From contig NZ_CABVIR010000004.1 in NCBI RefSeq assembly GCF_902498065.1, positions 1-64,000 of the forward strand: a stretch of 64,000 nucleotides of DNA, in the 5' to 3' direction. Position 1 is the first letter of the stretch. Every line of letters begins with the position of its first letter. The stretch comes from Pseudomonas fluorescens (GTDB taxonomy: Bacteria; Pseudomonadota; Gammaproteobacteria; Pseudomonadales; Pseudomonadaceae). Under the pieces are notes generated by a model, which did no database searches, was not told where the DNA came from, and saw only the letters and a list, made by a program, of their open reading frames with translations. The position numbers and the translations under genes are program-made. Shown here piece after piece: positions 25,893 through 35,655 of this stretch.

Positions 25893-27950
25893 TCAACCGA
25901 GCTGGAATCTCCCGGTATTGGCGCTCAGGGCCTTGCTGCCCTGACTCAAGGTGTCAGCTGCCAGGTTCACCGCCCGCGCGCCTTCGAGCAAGCGCACTGC
26001 CGCCTGATCGACTTGCTGGATGTTGCCGCTGACTTCGTCGGCAGTGGTTGCCTGCTCATCGACCGCTGTGGCGATCTGCGCCAGGGTGTCGGTGACGCTT
26101 TGGACGGCGCTGGCGATTTCCCCCAGTCGCTCGCCGAGGCCGGTGACCGCTTGCGCATCGGATTGCGCCTGGCCGCAGGCGGCTTCCATCAGGCTCACGG
26201 CTTCATTCACCGTGTTACGCAAGCTGTCGACGGTGCCGGCGATCTGCGCGGTGGACGATTGGGTGCGTTGCGACAGGCTGCGCACTTCATCGGCGACCAC
26301 CGCAAAGCCTCGACCCTGTTCACCCGCACGGGCGGCTTCGATGGCGGCGTTGAGCGCCAACAGGTTGGTCTGCTCGGCGACGCCGCGAATAGTGTCGACC
26401 ACCAATTGAATCTGCTGGCCTTGTTCGCTGACCCGTCCGAGCGCCGCCGCCGTGTCGTTCAAACGCTGGTTGAGCTGTTGAATGCTCGCGGTGGTGCGTT
26501 GGCTGTCACGGCTGCTGTCGGCGGCGATGCGCTGAGTGTGCTGAGCGCTGCCGGAGGCCTGTTCGCAACTCTGGGCGACGCCTTGAGAGGTCGCGGCCAA
26601 TTGCGTTGCCGCTGCGGCGATCTGACTGATCTGCAATTGCTGCGCTTCGACCTCACCCAACGCACCACTGGAGTGATGGTTGAGCGTGCGCACCGCGTTA
26701 CTCAGTTGCAGGGTTTCGTGGTCGACCCCCAGCAAGCTGTTGCGCAGTTGCACCACGGCGACGTTGAGCGCAGTGCTGATCGCCGCCAGTTCGTCGCGGC
26801 CTTCAACCGGCACTTGCAGGCTCAGATTGCCGTCACGCAAGGCTTCGGCCAGCAGCGTGATGCCACTGGCGCTGCGGCGGATCGAGGCCTGCAAGCAGAT
26901 GAACAGGTATAACGCGGCCAGCAACAGGCAACCAAAGATCGCTGCCACCACAATGAACTGGCGGATCGCCGAGCCATGGTAGTAATCCAGACGCTGATCC
27001 AGCGAGACCAACGATTGCTGCCGTAATGAAGCGAGGTCGGTGAGCAGGCTGTCGAGACTACGTTCGAATTCTTCAGGCTTGAGTTTGATGCTGCCGCCAA
27101 ACACGCCGTCATCGAGGACTTTCAGCTCGGCGTCGAGGTGTTTGAGGCTGTCATGGTATTGCCCGGCCCAAGTCTGCAAGGCACTGGGCAGGCGCGCTTC
27201 GAGCAGGCCAGCGGTTTTAGCCAGCTGCTCACGGGCGTCGCCAATGCGGCTGCGCAGGTCGCGCAACTGCAGACGGCTTTGCAGGGTGAACTGACCGGAC
27301 ACCACCGACGCCTGGCCGACGCTGGCCAGACGGCCTACGCGCTCGATCAGGTCCGGCGCGTGTTGCGTGGAGATCTGCGTCAGCAGATAAGTTTCCAGCC
27401 ATGGCGCGAGCGTCAGGCGATTGTCCATGGCGATCTGTTCACGCAAGGCTTGCAGCGCGCTCAAGGCATTGGTGAAGCGATCGTAACCGTCCGGCCACCA
27501 GCCGACGCTGCTCAGGCTTTTCGAGTCGAGGCCATTGAGGGCGGTTTGCAAGGCTTGATAGCGGGCCTGGGTTTCGCCCTCGGCGCCTTCGGCTTGCAAG
27601 GCGTTGCCGAGGTCCGTGGTGGCTTGGGCGACAGCGGGTTGAACCGCATCGAACGCCGCCATCGCGGCAAGCGTTGCCGGTGTCGGCTGGCGATTGGTCT
27701 CGGTGGCACGCCATCGCGCGGCGCGGTCACGCTGGGCGGCGAGCAGGTTATCCAGTGCATCCAGTGCGAGCAGTTGCCGAACCCCGGCACGCTCGCCGGA
27801 AATCAGGTTCAGTTTGGCGCGATAGTCCTGACCGATCATCAGCAGGCTACCCGCCAGCGGCAGGATAAACAGCAGAAACAACAACTGAAATTTACGGGCG
27901 AAGCCGAAACGCCCCAGCAACCCGATCCCCGGAGATAAAAAAGCCTGCAT
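25893..27950 (-). CDS. Methyl-accepting chemotaxis protein
   Basis: A 685-residue transmembrane receptor. The first membrane helix is at about residues 20-42, the periplasmic sensing region spans about 45-320 and looks helical (nitrate/nitrite-sensor-like, rich in Arg and Ala), and the second helix is at about 320-345. A HAMP domain follows, then the signalling domain with [20 protein letters not shown] and the Glu-rich methylation helices. The ligand is not evident. Start at MQAFLSPGIG with GAGGAG upstream; the frame continues 61 codons further back without conserved sequence. Confidence 0.9.
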   Translation of the reverse strand: MQAFLSPGIGLLGRFGFARKFQLLFLLFILPLAGSLLMIGQDYRAKLNLISGERAGVRQLLALDALDNLLAAQRDRAARWRATETNRQPTPATLAAMAAFDAVQPAVAQATTDLGNALQAEGAEGETQARYQALQTALNGLDSKSLSSVGWWPDGYDRFTNALSALQALREQIAMDNRLTLAPWLETYLLTQISTQHAPDLIERVGRLASVGQASVVSGQFTLQSRLQLRDLRSRIGDAREQLAKTAGLLEARLPSALQTWAGQYHDSLKHLDAELKVLDDGVFGGSIKLKPEEFERSLDSLLTDLASLRQQSLVSLDQRLDYYHGSAIRQFIVVAAIFGCLLLAALYLFICLQASIRRSASGITLLAEALRDGNLSLQVPVEGRDELAAISTALNVAVVQLRNSLLGVDHETLQLSNAVRTLNHHSSGALGEVEAQQLQISQIAAAATQLAATSQGVAQSCEQASGSAQHTQRIAADSSRDSQRTTASIQQLNQRLNDTAAALGRVSEQGQQIQLVVDTIRGVAEQTNLLALNAAIEAARAGEQGRGFAVVADEVRSLSQRTQSSTAQIAGTVDSLRNTVNEAVSLMEAACGQAQSDAQAVTGLGERLGEIASAVQSVTDTLAQIATAVDEQATTADEVSGNIQQVDQAAVRLLEGARAVNLAADTLSQGSKALSANTGRFQLG

Positions 27951-28274
27951 GCCCCATGACTCCTCTGGACACCACGCACCAATGGCGTGCGTCGAGGTCA
28001 TTGCGACCGCGACTCGTGCCCTTTTTAAAGGCCTCGAAAGTTCACCCTCGTCAGCTCTGTAGGCCGACTCTGTAGCGAAACTTCCCATTCTCGGTGCCCT
28101 TTGTAAGGGCGCCGCGTTGAAGCGGATAAACAAGGCAAGATTCAGACCATGGCGTTGCGCTATTACTTGCGCAATTTAGTTCGTTAGCTGGCTAAGGGGA
28201 TGGCGCTGCTGCACTGAAAAATGGCACATTGAGGCACCTGCCCGTGTGCACCCATCTGCTGTACGGAAATTCCC
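27951..28274. other. Divergent intergenic region, MCP / MFS (324 bases)
   Basis: No gene is supported here. The region must hold the promoters of the minus-strand chemoreceptor and the plus-strand MFS gene. I see no clear -35/-10 pair, repeat or operator. Two short GC-rich hairpins (CCCTTTTTAAAGG near 28019 and GCCCTTTGTAAGGGC near 28098) are the only visible structure. Confidence 0.5.
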
Positions 28275-29492
28275 ATGGCTATCAGCAATGCCCAGACCGG
28301 CACACCGCCGGCGTCCGCGACTTCACAAAGCAGCCCCTTGGTCATGCGCATCATCGGCGCGGTGGCGCTGGCGCATTTGATCAACGACCTGATTCAGTCG
28401 GTGCTGCCGTCGATCTACCCGATGCTCAAGGCCAACTACGGTCTGACCTTCACCCAGGTCGGACTGATCACCCTGACCTTTCAGTTGACGGCCTCGCTGT
28501 TGCAACCGTGGGTCGGTTACCACACTGATCGTCATCCCAAGCCCTGGCTACTTCCGGCCGGGACGGTGTGCACGTTGATTGGTATTTTGATGATGTCGGT
28601 GGTCGGTAACTTTCCGATGATCCTGTTGGCGGCGGGGTTGATCGGTATCGGTTCTTCGACGTTTCACCCGGAAGCTTCTCGTGTGGCGCGATTAGCCTCA
28701 GGTGGGCGTTTCGGCTTCGCACAGTCGACGTTTCAGGTCGGCGGTAACGCGGGTTCGGCCTTCGGTCCATTGCTGGCGGCGGCGATCATCATTCCGTTCG
28801 GTCAGGGCCATGTCGCATGGTTCGGCCTGTTCGCGGTGTTTGCGCTGTTTGTGCTTTACCGGATCAGCCGCTGGTACGCCAATCACTTGAGCCTGTTCAA
28901 GCTCAAGCAAGGTCAGGCGGCGACGCATGGTTTGTCGAAGGGCCGAGTGATCAGTGCGCTGGTGGTGCTCGGGTTGCTGGTGTTCTCCAAGTATTTCTAC
29001 ATGGCAAGTTTCACCAGCTACTTCACCTTCTACCTGATCGAGAAATTTGACCTGTCGGTGGCCAGTTCGCAACTGCATTTGTTCCTGTTTCTGGGGGCGG
29101 TGGCGGCGGGGACCTTCTTCGGCGGACCGATTGGCGACAAGATCGGGCGTAAGGCGGTGATCTGGTTCTCGATCCTCGGCGTGGCACCGTTCACGCTGAT
29201 CCTGCCGCATGTTGATTTGTTCTGGACCAGCATTCTGAGCGTGGTGATCGGCTTCATCCTCGCCTCTGCATTCTCGGCCATCGTGGTTTATGCGCAGGAA
29301 TTGGTACCGGGCAATGTCGGGATGATCGCAGGGGTGTTCTTTGGGCTGATGTTCGGTTTCGGCGGGATTGGCGCGGCATTGCTCGGGCATCTGGCAGATG
29401 TCCACGGCATCGAATACGTGTACTTCCTGTGTTCGTTCTTGCCGCTGCTTGGGGTGTTGGCAATCTTTCTGCCACGAACCAAAAAAGTCTGA
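28275..29492 (+). CDS. MFS transporter, fosmidomycin-resistance (Fsr) type
   Basis: A 405-residue twelve-helix transporter of the Fsr branch of the major facilitator family. Typical marks are HLINDLIQSVLPSIYPMLK in helix 1, the GYHTDRHPKP loop, and GSSTFHPEASRVAR near residue 130. Fsr in E. coli exports fosmidomycin; in other bacteria the true substrate is unknown. Single gene with its own start at ATG 28275. Confidence 0.88.
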   Translation: MAISNAQTGTPPASATSQSSPLVMRIIGAVALAHLINDLIQSVLPSIYPMLKANYGLTFTQVGLITLTFQLTASLLQPWVGYHTDRHPKPWLLPAGTVCTLIGILMMSVVGNFPMILLAAGLIGIGSSTFHPEASRVARLASGGRFGFAQSTFQVGGNAGSAFGPLLAAAIIIPFGQGHVAWFGLFAVFALFVLYRISRWYANHLSLFKLKQGQAATHGLSKGRVISALVVLGLLVFSKYFYMASFTSYFTFYLIEKFDLSVASSQLHLFLFLGAVAAGTFFGGPIGDKIGRKAVIWFSILGVAPFTLILPHVDLFWTSILSVVIGFILASAFSAIVVYAQELVPGNVGMIAGVFFGLMFGFGGIGAALLGHLADVHGIEYVYFLCSFLPLLGVLAIFLPRTKKV

Positions 29493-29616
29493 CCCGTACC
29501 GACCGGTATAGAGATTTTTAGTATTAAAGCGCGCTTGCAGCTGTGATTGCCGTTTGCGCAAATCACTGTCCTGATGGAAACTTCGCGCCTTTCTGGACTC
29601 GATAAGGATGCGAGCA

Positions 29617-30108
29617 GTGGAGTTTGACAGGAATCAATTTATCGCCAATCACGGCATTGTCTTCAACGTCACCCGTTTCAGCGTCACCCCCAGTGATCGA
29701 GGTGGCCTCAGGACGCTCCATTTCGGGGAAGCGAAATCGGCCCATTTTGAGGTCAGCAGTTTGCTAGTCGAGCTGTATGACAAGATGCTCGCCCAAGACC
29801 TGCCCTGCGTGATGATGGTAGGTATCTCCAACCCGCTGACCCGCAAGCAGGGTGACCTGCTCAACAACCAGCGCATGAGTATTGCCAACATTACTGCCGG
29901 GGTCTTTACGGCGGCTGGCTCTAAAGTGCCGGTTATTGGTCTCGCTGTCGGACCGGCGGCAGGCTATTTTGGCCGAGAGTTGGTAAAGAGCAAGTTACCG
30001 ACCTATCACGCTGGCGATGTCATCGTCAGTCTGGATGCTCAAGTCAGTGGCGGCATCGGACCACAGCGCTCGGTGTCTTCCATGATCATCAAGTCACAAG
30101 GGGCATAG
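29617..30108 (+). CDS. Unknown protein, first of a two-gene pair
   Basis: A 163-residue protein without recognised family. It starts at a GTG with AAGGA 8 bases upstream; the ATG at 29608 is too close to that site. The sequence alternates short polar and hydrophobic strands. The centre (about residues 85-120) is Ala/Gly-rich and hydrophobic, with AGVFTAAGSKVPVIGLAVGP followed by AAGYFGREL, and could insert in or touch a membrane. The small membrane-protein gene starts four bases after its stop, so the two are surely co-expressed. Confidence 0.7.
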   Translation: MEFDRNQFIANHGIVFNVTRFSVTPSDRGGLRTLHFGEAKSAHFEVSSLLVELYDKMLAQDLPCVMMVGISNPLTRKQGDLLNNQRMSIANITAGVFTAAGSKVPVIGLAVGPAAGYFGRELVKSKLPTYHAGDVIVSLDAQVSGGIGPQRSVSSMIIKSQGA

Positions 30109-30112
30109 ACCC

Positions 30113-30346
30113 ATGAGTCTCTATAGTCAGTATGCGTTGGCAGGCGTGGGGATGCTGCTGCTATACACTTGCGTAAGGAGCTACGTACTCAGGAAATGGC
30201 TGGGTATTGCTCTGGTCGGTTTGGGCTTTTGCTTGATGCTTGTGCTGCCGCCCTATATAGGCAGTATTGATGTCGGGATCTTTGCAATCGCGGTAGTGGG
30301 GGCGGGCGCTTCGATGTTCTTCAATCGGAGGAAGTACCAGGTGTGA
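30113..30346 (+). CDS. Small membrane protein, second of a two-gene pair
   Basis: A 77-residue protein with two to three hydrophobic segments (about residues 5-20, 29-47 and 50-68) and a basic C-terminus (NRRKYQV). It has no recognisable family. It is coupled to the upstream unknown gene by a 4-base gap, with AAGGGG about 8 bases before the ATG. A bidirectional terminator follows, so this pair is a complete unit. Confidence 0.65.
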   Translation: MSLYSQYALAGVGMLLLYTCVRSYVLRKWLGIALVGLGFCLMLVLPPYIGSIDVGIFAIAVVGAGASMFFNRRKYQV

Positions 30347-30404
30347 GATAGCGGAGCCGCCGTCGCATTTGGTGTGCTGGTTTGATCCATTAAAAAACAG
30401 GCAC

Positions 30405-30435
30405 AAAAAAGCCGCGTTTAAACGCGGCTTTTTCT
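30405..30435. terminator. Bidirectional terminator
   Basis: A perfect inverted repeat, AAAAAGCCGCG-TTTAAA-CGCGGCTTTTT, lies between the converging unknown gene pair and the ychF operon and can serve both directions. Confidence 0.9.
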
Positions 30436-30462
30436 TGGGTCAGTGCTTCGTTCTGAATAACG

Positions 30463-31563
30463 TCAGACGTTAAAACGGAAGTGCATCACGTCGCCGTCTT
30501 TCACGATGTAGTCCTTGCCTTCCAGACGCCATTTACCGGCTTCTTTGGCGCCGGCTTCGCCCTTGTACTGGATGAAGTCGTCGTAGGCGATGACTTCGGC
30601 GCGGATGAAGCCTTTTTCGAAGTCGGTGTGGATCACGCCAGCGGCTTGCGGTGCGGTGGCACCGACGCGGACGGTCCAGGCGCGGACTTCTTCGACACCG
30701 GCGGTGAAGTAGGTCTGCAGGTGCAGCATTTCGTAGCCGGCGCGGATTACGCGGTTCAGGCCTGGTTCTTCGAGGCCCAGGGCTTCGAGGAACATGTCTT
30801 TCTCTTCGCCGTCTTCCAGTTCGGCGATTTCGGCTTCGATCTTGTTGCAGACCGGAACCACCATGGCGCCTTCTTCTTCGGCGATGGCTTTGACGATGTC
30901 CAGCAGCGGGTTGTTCTCGAAACCGTCTTCAGCGACGTTGGCGATGTACATGACCGGCTTGGTGGTCAGAAGGTGGAAGCCACGGATCACCGCCTTGTCG
31001 TCGGCCGCCATGTTCTTCATCAGGGTGCGCGCAGGCTTGCCGAGGGTGAAGTGAGCGATCAACTGCTCCAGCAGGCCCTTCTGGACAACGGCGTCCTTGT
31101 CACCACCCTTGGCGTTACGGGCGACTTTCTGCAGTTGCTTTTCGCAGCTGTCGAGGTCGGCGAAGATCAGTTCCAGATCGATGATTTCGATGTCGCGTTT
31201 CGGGTCGACGCTGTTGGAGACGTGAATCACGTTCTCGTCTTCGAAGCAGCGGACCACGTGGGCGATGGCATCGGTTTCACGGATGTTGGCGAGGAATTTG
31301 TTGCCCAGGCCTTCACCTTTCGAGGCGCCGGCAACCAGGCCAGCGATGTCGACGAATTCCATGGTGGTCGGCAGGATGCGCTTCGGATTGACGATGGCCG
31401 CCAAGGCTTCCAGACGTGGATCCGGCATCGGCACGATACCGGTGTTCGGCTCGATGGTGCAGAAGGGGAAGTTCTCGGCCGCGATCCCGGATTTGGTCAG
31501 GGCGTTGAACAGGGTGGACTTGCCGACGTTAGGCAGGCCGACGATGCCGCAATTGAATCCCAT
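30463..31563 (-). CDS. ychF: YchF, Obg-like ribosome-associated ATPase
   Basis: A 366-residue P-loop protein of the Obg/YchF group with a G1 loop [14 protein letters not shown] (about residues 7-20), a helical insertion, and a C-terminal TGS domain ending in [11 protein letters not shown]. Despite its GTPase fold YchF prefers ATP; it binds ribosomes and modulates the oxidative stress response. It follows pth by 22 bases, as in many gammaproteobacteria. Confidence 0.95.
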   Translation of the reverse strand: MGFNCGIVGLPNVGKSTLFNALTKSGIAAENFPFCTIEPNTGIVPMPDPRLEALAAIVNPKRILPTTMEFVDIAGLVAGASKGEGLGNKFLANIRETDAIAHVVRCFEDENVIHVSNSVDPKRDIEIIDLELIFADLDSCEKQLQKVARNAKGGDKDAVVQKGLLEQLIAHFTLGKPARTLMKNMAADDKAVIRGFHLLTTKPVMYIANVAEDGFENNPLLDIVKAIAEEEGAMVVPVCNKIEAEIAELEDGEEKDMFLEALGLEEPGLNRVIRAGYEMLHLQTYFTAGVEEVRAWTVRVGATAPQAAGVIHTDFEKGFIRAEVIAYDDFIQYKGEAGAKEAGKWRLEGKDYIVKDGDVMHFRFNV

Positions 31564-31585
31564 GGTGTTTCCCCTCGGGTAAAAG

Positions 31586-32170
31586 TCAGGCCTTCTGGCT
31601 GTGCAGGTTTTTCATCGCGCGGTTCCATTCCCCGGCGAGGATATCCGGCAGCACGCCGAGGGCAAAGTCGATGCTGGCATCGAGTTTTTCCTGTTCGGCG
31701 CGTGGCGCACGACCCAGGACGAAATTTGAAACCATACTGGCTACGCCTGGGTGGCCAATGCCAAGCCGCAAGCGGTAGAAGGTATTCTGATTGCCCAGTT
31801 GCGCGATGATGTCGCGCAACCCGTTGTGACCGCCATGGCCGCCGCCCTGTTTGAGTTTGGCAACGCCCGGAGGCAGGTCGAGTTCGTCATGCGCCACGAG
31901 TATTTCTTCAGGCTTGATGCGGAAGAATCCTGCGAGTGCCGCGACGGCCTGGCCGCTACGGTTCATGTACGTGGTAGGAATCAGCAGACGAACATCCTGA
32001 CCCTGGTGCGAATAGCGCCCGGTCAGGCCGAAATATTTGCGATCTGCCACAAGGTTGACGCCTTGTGCGTTCGCGATGCGCTCAACAAAAAGGGCCCCTG
32101 CGTTATGCCGGGTCTGTTCGTATTCAGCGCCTGGATTTCCCAGGCCAACGATCAGTTTGATGGCAGTCAC
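31586..32170 (-). CDS. pth: Peptidyl-tRNA hydrolase
   Basis: A 194-residue enzyme that frees tRNAs from peptidyl-tRNA that drops off ribosomes. The signature [17 protein letters not shown] is at residues 9-25, with catalytic His22. The Asn that orients substrate is in the TTYMNRSG segment, and the GHNGLRDI motif is present. Complete length. Located between rplY and ychF, the conserved gammaproteobacterial order. Confidence 0.96.
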   Translation of the reverse strand: MTAIKLIVGLGNPGAEYEQTRHNAGALFVERIANAQGVNLVADRKYFGLTGRYSHQGQDVRLLIPTTYMNRSGQAVAALAGFFRIKPEEILVAHDELDLPPGVAKLKQGGGHGGHNGLRDIIAQLGNQNTFYRLRLGIGHPGVASMVSNFVLGRAPRAEQEKLDASIDFALGVLPDILAGEWNRAMKNLHSQKA

Positions 32171-32340
32171 GATAGGGGCCCTTCCTTGGAGTGGTGGATA
32201 ACATCGCCGCGACCAGAGTGTGCGGCGAAAGTGGACGACAAGTGCTCATTTACCATTATGTAAACTCCGCGTTCTCGCCCGCTTTCTCGCTACGTTCCAG
32301 TCCGCGATGTTACCTGGTCACTCCGGCATCACAGAGTGAA

Positions 32341-32940
32341 TTACTCTGCAGCGCCTTCAGTAGCTTCTGGAGCAACACGTGGAGCGTGGACGTTGGCAAC
32401 AGCCTTGTCATCGCCGTGTGCCAGAGCAACAAACTCAACGCCTTTAGGGGCTTTGAGGTCGGACAGGTGAATGATCGAACCGATTTCGGCGTTAGCCAGG
32501 TCGACTTCGATGAATTCAGGCAGGTCTTTCGGCAGGCAGGAAACTTCGATTTCAGCAACAACGTGCGAAATTTCGCCGCCTTTCTTGACCGGTGCTTCTT
32601 CGTTGACGAAGTGCACTGGAACGATAGCGGTCAGCTTTTGGCCGGCAACTACGCGTACAAAGTCAGCGTGCATCACGTGGCCTTTGGCCGGGTGACGTTG
32701 CAGAGCTTTGATGATTACGTTTTGCTTGGTGCCGCCAACGTTCAGCTCGATGATGTGGCTGTAAGCCGCTTCGTTTTCGAGCAGTTTGGCAACTTCTTTA
32801 GCCAGCATGCTGATGGATTCAGGGGCTTTTTCGCCACCGTAAACTACAGCTGGTACCAGGCTTGCGAGACGACGCAGGCGGCGGCTCGCACCTTTCCCCA
32901 GGTCGGAACGCACTTCAGCATTCAGAGTAAATTCGTTCAT
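32341..32940 (-). CDS. rplY: 50S ribosomal protein L25 / general stress protein Ctc
   Basis: A 199-residue long form of L25 with a C-terminal TL5/Ctc domain; it binds 5S rRNA. It begins [20 protein letters not shown]. The Ala/Glu-rich tail ends in [16 protein letters not shown] precedes the chosen ATG. An 8-codon upstream extension has no support. A strong terminator lies between it and prs. Confidence 0.95.
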   Translation of the reverse strand: MNEFTLNAEVRSDLGKGASRRLRRLASLVPAVVYGGEKAPESISMLAKEVAKLLENEAAYSHIIELNVGGTKQNVIIKALQRHPAKGHVMHADFVRVVAGQKLTAIVPVHFVNEEAPVKKGGEISHVVAEIEVSCLPKDLPEFIEVDLANAEIGSIIHLSDLKAPKGVEFVALAHGDDKAVANVHAPRVAPEATEGAAE

Positions 32941-33002
32941 GTTGTATCTCCAAAATAACCACATTCGCCCCAGCGTTTGCGACCAGCGCTAAAGGCGATA
33001 TG

Positions 33003-33048
33003 GGCAAAAAAGCCCCGCCCCGACAGGAATGCCGGGGCGGGGCGCTTT
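33003..33048 (-). terminator. Terminator between prs and rplY
   Basis: Read on the minus strand, a long GC-rich stem GCCCCGCCCCG ... CGGGGCGGGGC is followed by TTTTTT. It lies 34 bases after the prs stop and 63 before the rplY start. It should end most prs transcripts or act as a partial terminator between the two genes. Confidence 0.85.
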
Positions 33049-33081
33049 TCGTCAACGAGCTGTTCGAGAAGGGCAGGGCCC

Positions 33082-34023
33082 TTAACGGAACATCGCGCTG
33101 ATCGATTCTTCATTGCTGATGCGGCGGACCGCTTCGGCAACAACCGGCGCGATATCCAGTTGACGGATACGCGAGCAGGCTTGAGCAGCAGCGGACAACG
33201 GGATGGTGTTAGTCACCACCAGTTCGTCCAGCATGGAATTTTCAATGTTTTCGATCGCCCGACCGGACAGCACAGGGTGTGTGCAGTAGGCGAAAACCTT
33301 GGCAGCGCCATGCTCTTTCAAAGCCTTTGCCGCGTGGCACAGAGTGCCGGCGGTATCGACCATGTCATCGACCAGAATACAGGTACGCCCTTCGACATCA
33401 CCGATGATATGCATCACTTCAGAGTGATTGGCTTTTTCACGGCGTTTGTCGATGATCCCGAGGTCCACGCCCAGGGATTTGGCAACAGCCCGTGCACGCA
33501 CGACGCCGCCAATGTCCGGGGACACGATCATCAGGTTTTCGAAGCGCTGATCTTCAATGTCATCCACCAGAACCGGGGAGCCGTAGATGTTATCTACCGG
33601 AATATCGAAGAAACCCTGAATCTGGTCAGCATGCAGATCAACCGTGAGAACACGGTCGATGCCGACTACGGTAAGCATGTCAGCAACGACTTTCGCGCTG
33701 ATAGCCACACGTGCGGAACGCGGACGGCGATCCTGACGGGCATAACCAAAGTAAGGAATAACAGCAGTAATACGAGTAGCCGAGGAGCGGCGGAAGGCAT
33801 CAGCCATCACTACCAGTTCCATCAGGTTATCGTTGGTCGGAGCGCAAGTCGGCTGAATAATGAAGACATCTTTACCGCGGACGTTTTCATTGATCTCGGC
33901 TGTAATTTCGCCGTCGGAGAACTTACCGACAGAGATGTCACCGAGAGGGATATGCAGCTGACGTACAACACGCCGAGCCAGATCGGGGTTAGCATTCCCC
34001 GTAAAGACCATCATCTTGGACAC
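33082..34023 (-). CDS. prs: Ribose-phosphate pyrophosphokinase
   Basis: A 313-residue enzyme making PRPP from ribose-5-phosphate and ATP for nucleotide, His and Trp synthesis. The catalytic flexible loop ([17 protein letters not shown], about residue 95), [12 protein letters not shown] (about 130) and the PRPP-binding loop [12 protein letters not shown] (about 216) are all present. The gene follows tRNA-Gln, with ispE further upstream, a conserved pseudomonad order. Confidence 0.97.
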   Translation of the reverse strand: MSKMMVFTGNANPDLARRVVRQLHIPLGDISVGKFSDGEITAEINENVRGKDVFIIQPTCAPTNDNLMELVVMADAFRRSSATRITAVIPYFGYARQDRRPRSARVAISAKVVADMLTVVGIDRVLTVDLHADQIQGFFDIPVDNIYGSPVLVDDIEDQRFENLMIVSPDIGGVVRARAVAKSLGVDLGIIDKRREKANHSEVMHIIGDVEGRTCILVDDMVDTAGTLCHAAKALKEHGAAKVFAYCTHPVLSGRAIENIENSMLDELVVTNTIPLSAAAQACSRIRQLDIAPVVAEAVRRISNEESISAMFR

Positions 34024-34068
34024 GCGCAGTACCTAGAGGCTGAGGGTAACCTGGATGAGTATAGAAAA

Positions 34069-34143
34069 TGGCAGGGGCGGCTGGATTCGAACCAACGCAT
34101 GGCAGGATCAAAACCTGCTGCCTTACCGCTTGGCGACGCCCCT
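34069..34143 (-). tRNA. tRNA-Gln (TTG)
   Basis: A 75-nt cloverleaf on the minus strand: acceptor AGGGGCG paired with CGCCCCT, anticodon stem GCAGG/CCTGC around loop TTTTGAT (anticodon TTG), T-arm with GGTTCGAATCC, and encoded CCA. It sits between ispE and prs. Confidence 0.95.
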
Positions 34144-34179
34144 GTATCTGTTGCAACGATTACCCAGTAATCGGTTCCT

Positions 34180-35037
34180 TTAGAGCAGACTTTGCAGCTT
34201 GCGATGCAACATCGAAATGTTGCTTCCCTTTGCTACAAACCCTGTAAGGGTCTCTGTAAGAAGGGCCGAGACTTTATCAGCTTCAGCTTTGCTTGGGAAG
34301 CCCCCAAACACACAACTTCCAGTTCCGGTGAGTTTTGCTTCGGTAAATTTACCTAACAAATTCAATGCGTTACGTACATCTGGATAACGCCTTGCTACCA
34401 CCGGTAAGCAGTCATTTCGACTGTTTCCCTTGGGAACGGGGCGCACTTTAATGGGAGAAGAGTTACGTGTCAACAACGGATCTGAAAAAATTTCTGCTGT
34501 ACTTACAGAGACTTGCGGAACAAGCACGACATACCACGGTTCTTCGGGGTCTACAGGGGTGAGTTTTTCTCCCACGCCCTCGGCGAAAGCCGCGTGTCCA
34601 CGCACGAAAACCGGGACGTCGGCGCCCAGCGTCAGGCCCAGTGCGGCCAGCCGATCCTCATCCCAGCCCAGTTGCCAGAGATGATTCAGACCGAGCAAAG
34701 TCGTCGCGGCGTTTGAGCTGCCGCCACCGATGCCGCCGCCCATGGGCAGGATTTTTTCGATCCAGATGTCGATGCCGAGCGAACAACCGGATTGCTCCTG
34801 AAGTTTTTTCGCGGCTCGAACAATCAGATTGCTGTCGTGAGGCACACCGTCAAATTCGGTGTGCAGTTGAATTACGCCGTCGTCGCGCACGGCGAAGGTG
34901 ATTTCATCGCCGTAATCAAGAAACTGAAAAATCGTCTGCAACTCGTGGTAACCGTCTTCACGGCGACCGAGGATGTGCAGCATCAGATTGAGTTTGGCCG
35001 GAGAGGGCAAAGTCAGGCGTGGGGCAGTCATGTTCAT
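34180..35037 (-). CDS. ispE: 4-diphosphocytidyl-2-C-methyl-D-erythritol kinase
   Basis: A 285-residue GHMP kinase of the MEP isoprenoid pathway, phosphorylating CDP-methylerythritol. The ATP-binding motif [16 protein letters not shown] is at about residues 95-110, and [11 protein letters not shown] marks the N-terminus. The ATG at 35037 overlaps the lolB stop as ATGA; a second ATG two codons later (35031) is equally possible. Family genes with lolB upstream and tRNA-Gln/prs downstream. Confidence 0.95.
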   Translation of the reverse strand: MNMTAPRLTLPSPAKLNLMLHILGRREDGYHELQTIFQFLDYGDEITFAVRDDGVIQLHTEFDGVPHDSNLIVRAAKKLQEQSGCSLGIDIWIEKILPMGGGIGGGSSNAATTLLGLNHLWQLGWDEDRLAALGLTLGADVPVFVRGHAAFAEGVGEKLTPVDPEEPWYVVLVPQVSVSTAEIFSDPLLTRNSSPIKVRPVPKGNSRNDCLPVVARRYPDVRNALNLLGKFTEAKLTGTGSCVFGGFPSKAEADKVSALLTETLTGFVAKGSNISMLHRKLQSLL

Positions 35038-35651
35038 TGCCCCAGTTTGCGCGGTTGCCATTCCTTGATCACCAGCGTGACGTCAAGGTCGGTGCCATGC
35101 AGTTTGATCCGCTCGGGCAGCCAATAGCCGTTTTGCTCGGCATAACTCAGGTATTCGACTTGCCAGCCATCCTGTTCCAGATTGGCCAGGCGGCTATCGG
35201 TATCCAGTGTCAGGCGGCTCTTGCTGTCGGGCGCCGGGAGTCCACGGACCCACCACGCCAGATGGGACACCGGCAACTTCCAGCCAAGCTGTTCTTCGAG
35301 CAGCACTTCCGGCGTCGGCGCTTCATAGCGCCCCTGATTGGCGACTTCCAGCGAGACCTTTCCGGGATGTCCGGTCAAGCGTGCGGCGCCACGACCCAGA
35401 GGGCCCGAAAGGCGAATGTCGTAATACGACTGGCGCTGCAACCAGAACAGCGTGCCGCTGCCCGAATCTTTTGGCGCGCGAATGCCTATCTTGCCGTTGA
35501 TCTGCCAGCCGTCGAGACCGGTCAGTTGCTCTTTGTGAATGCGCCACAGACCGGCGTCACCCTGGCCCTGTACCGATTCGCGGGCGCCGAAGCCCGCGCA
35601 ACCGGCGAGCAGGGCGATGAAACTGAAAACGATGAAGTGGCGCAAAAACAT
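35034..35651 (-). CDS. lolB: Outer-membrane lipoprotein receptor LolB
   Basis: A 205-residue lipoprotein that receives lipoproteins from LolA and inserts them in the outer membrane. The signal sequence ends in LLAGC, putting the lipidated Cys at residue 18. [12 protein letters not shown] and [11 protein letters not shown] are typical of the family's half-barrel. It lies 4 bases after the TPR lipoprotein gene and overlaps ispE. Confidence 0.95.
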   Translation of the reverse strand: MFLRHFIVFSFIALLAGCAGFGARESVQGQGDAGLWRIHKEQLTGLDGWQINGKIGIRAPKDSGSGTLFWLQRQSYYDIRLSGPLGRGAARLTGHPGKVSLEVANQGRYEAPTPEVLLEEQLGWKLPVSHLAWWVRGLPAPDSKSRLTLDTDSRLANLEQDGWQVEYLSYAEQNGYWLPERIKLHGTDLDVTLVIKEWQPRKLGQ

Positions 35652-35655
35652 ATTC

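Noticed and set aside
30481..31809. Plus-strand open frame of 442 codons opposite ychF and pth
   Set aside because: Antisense to two well-known genes; composition follows from their codon bias.
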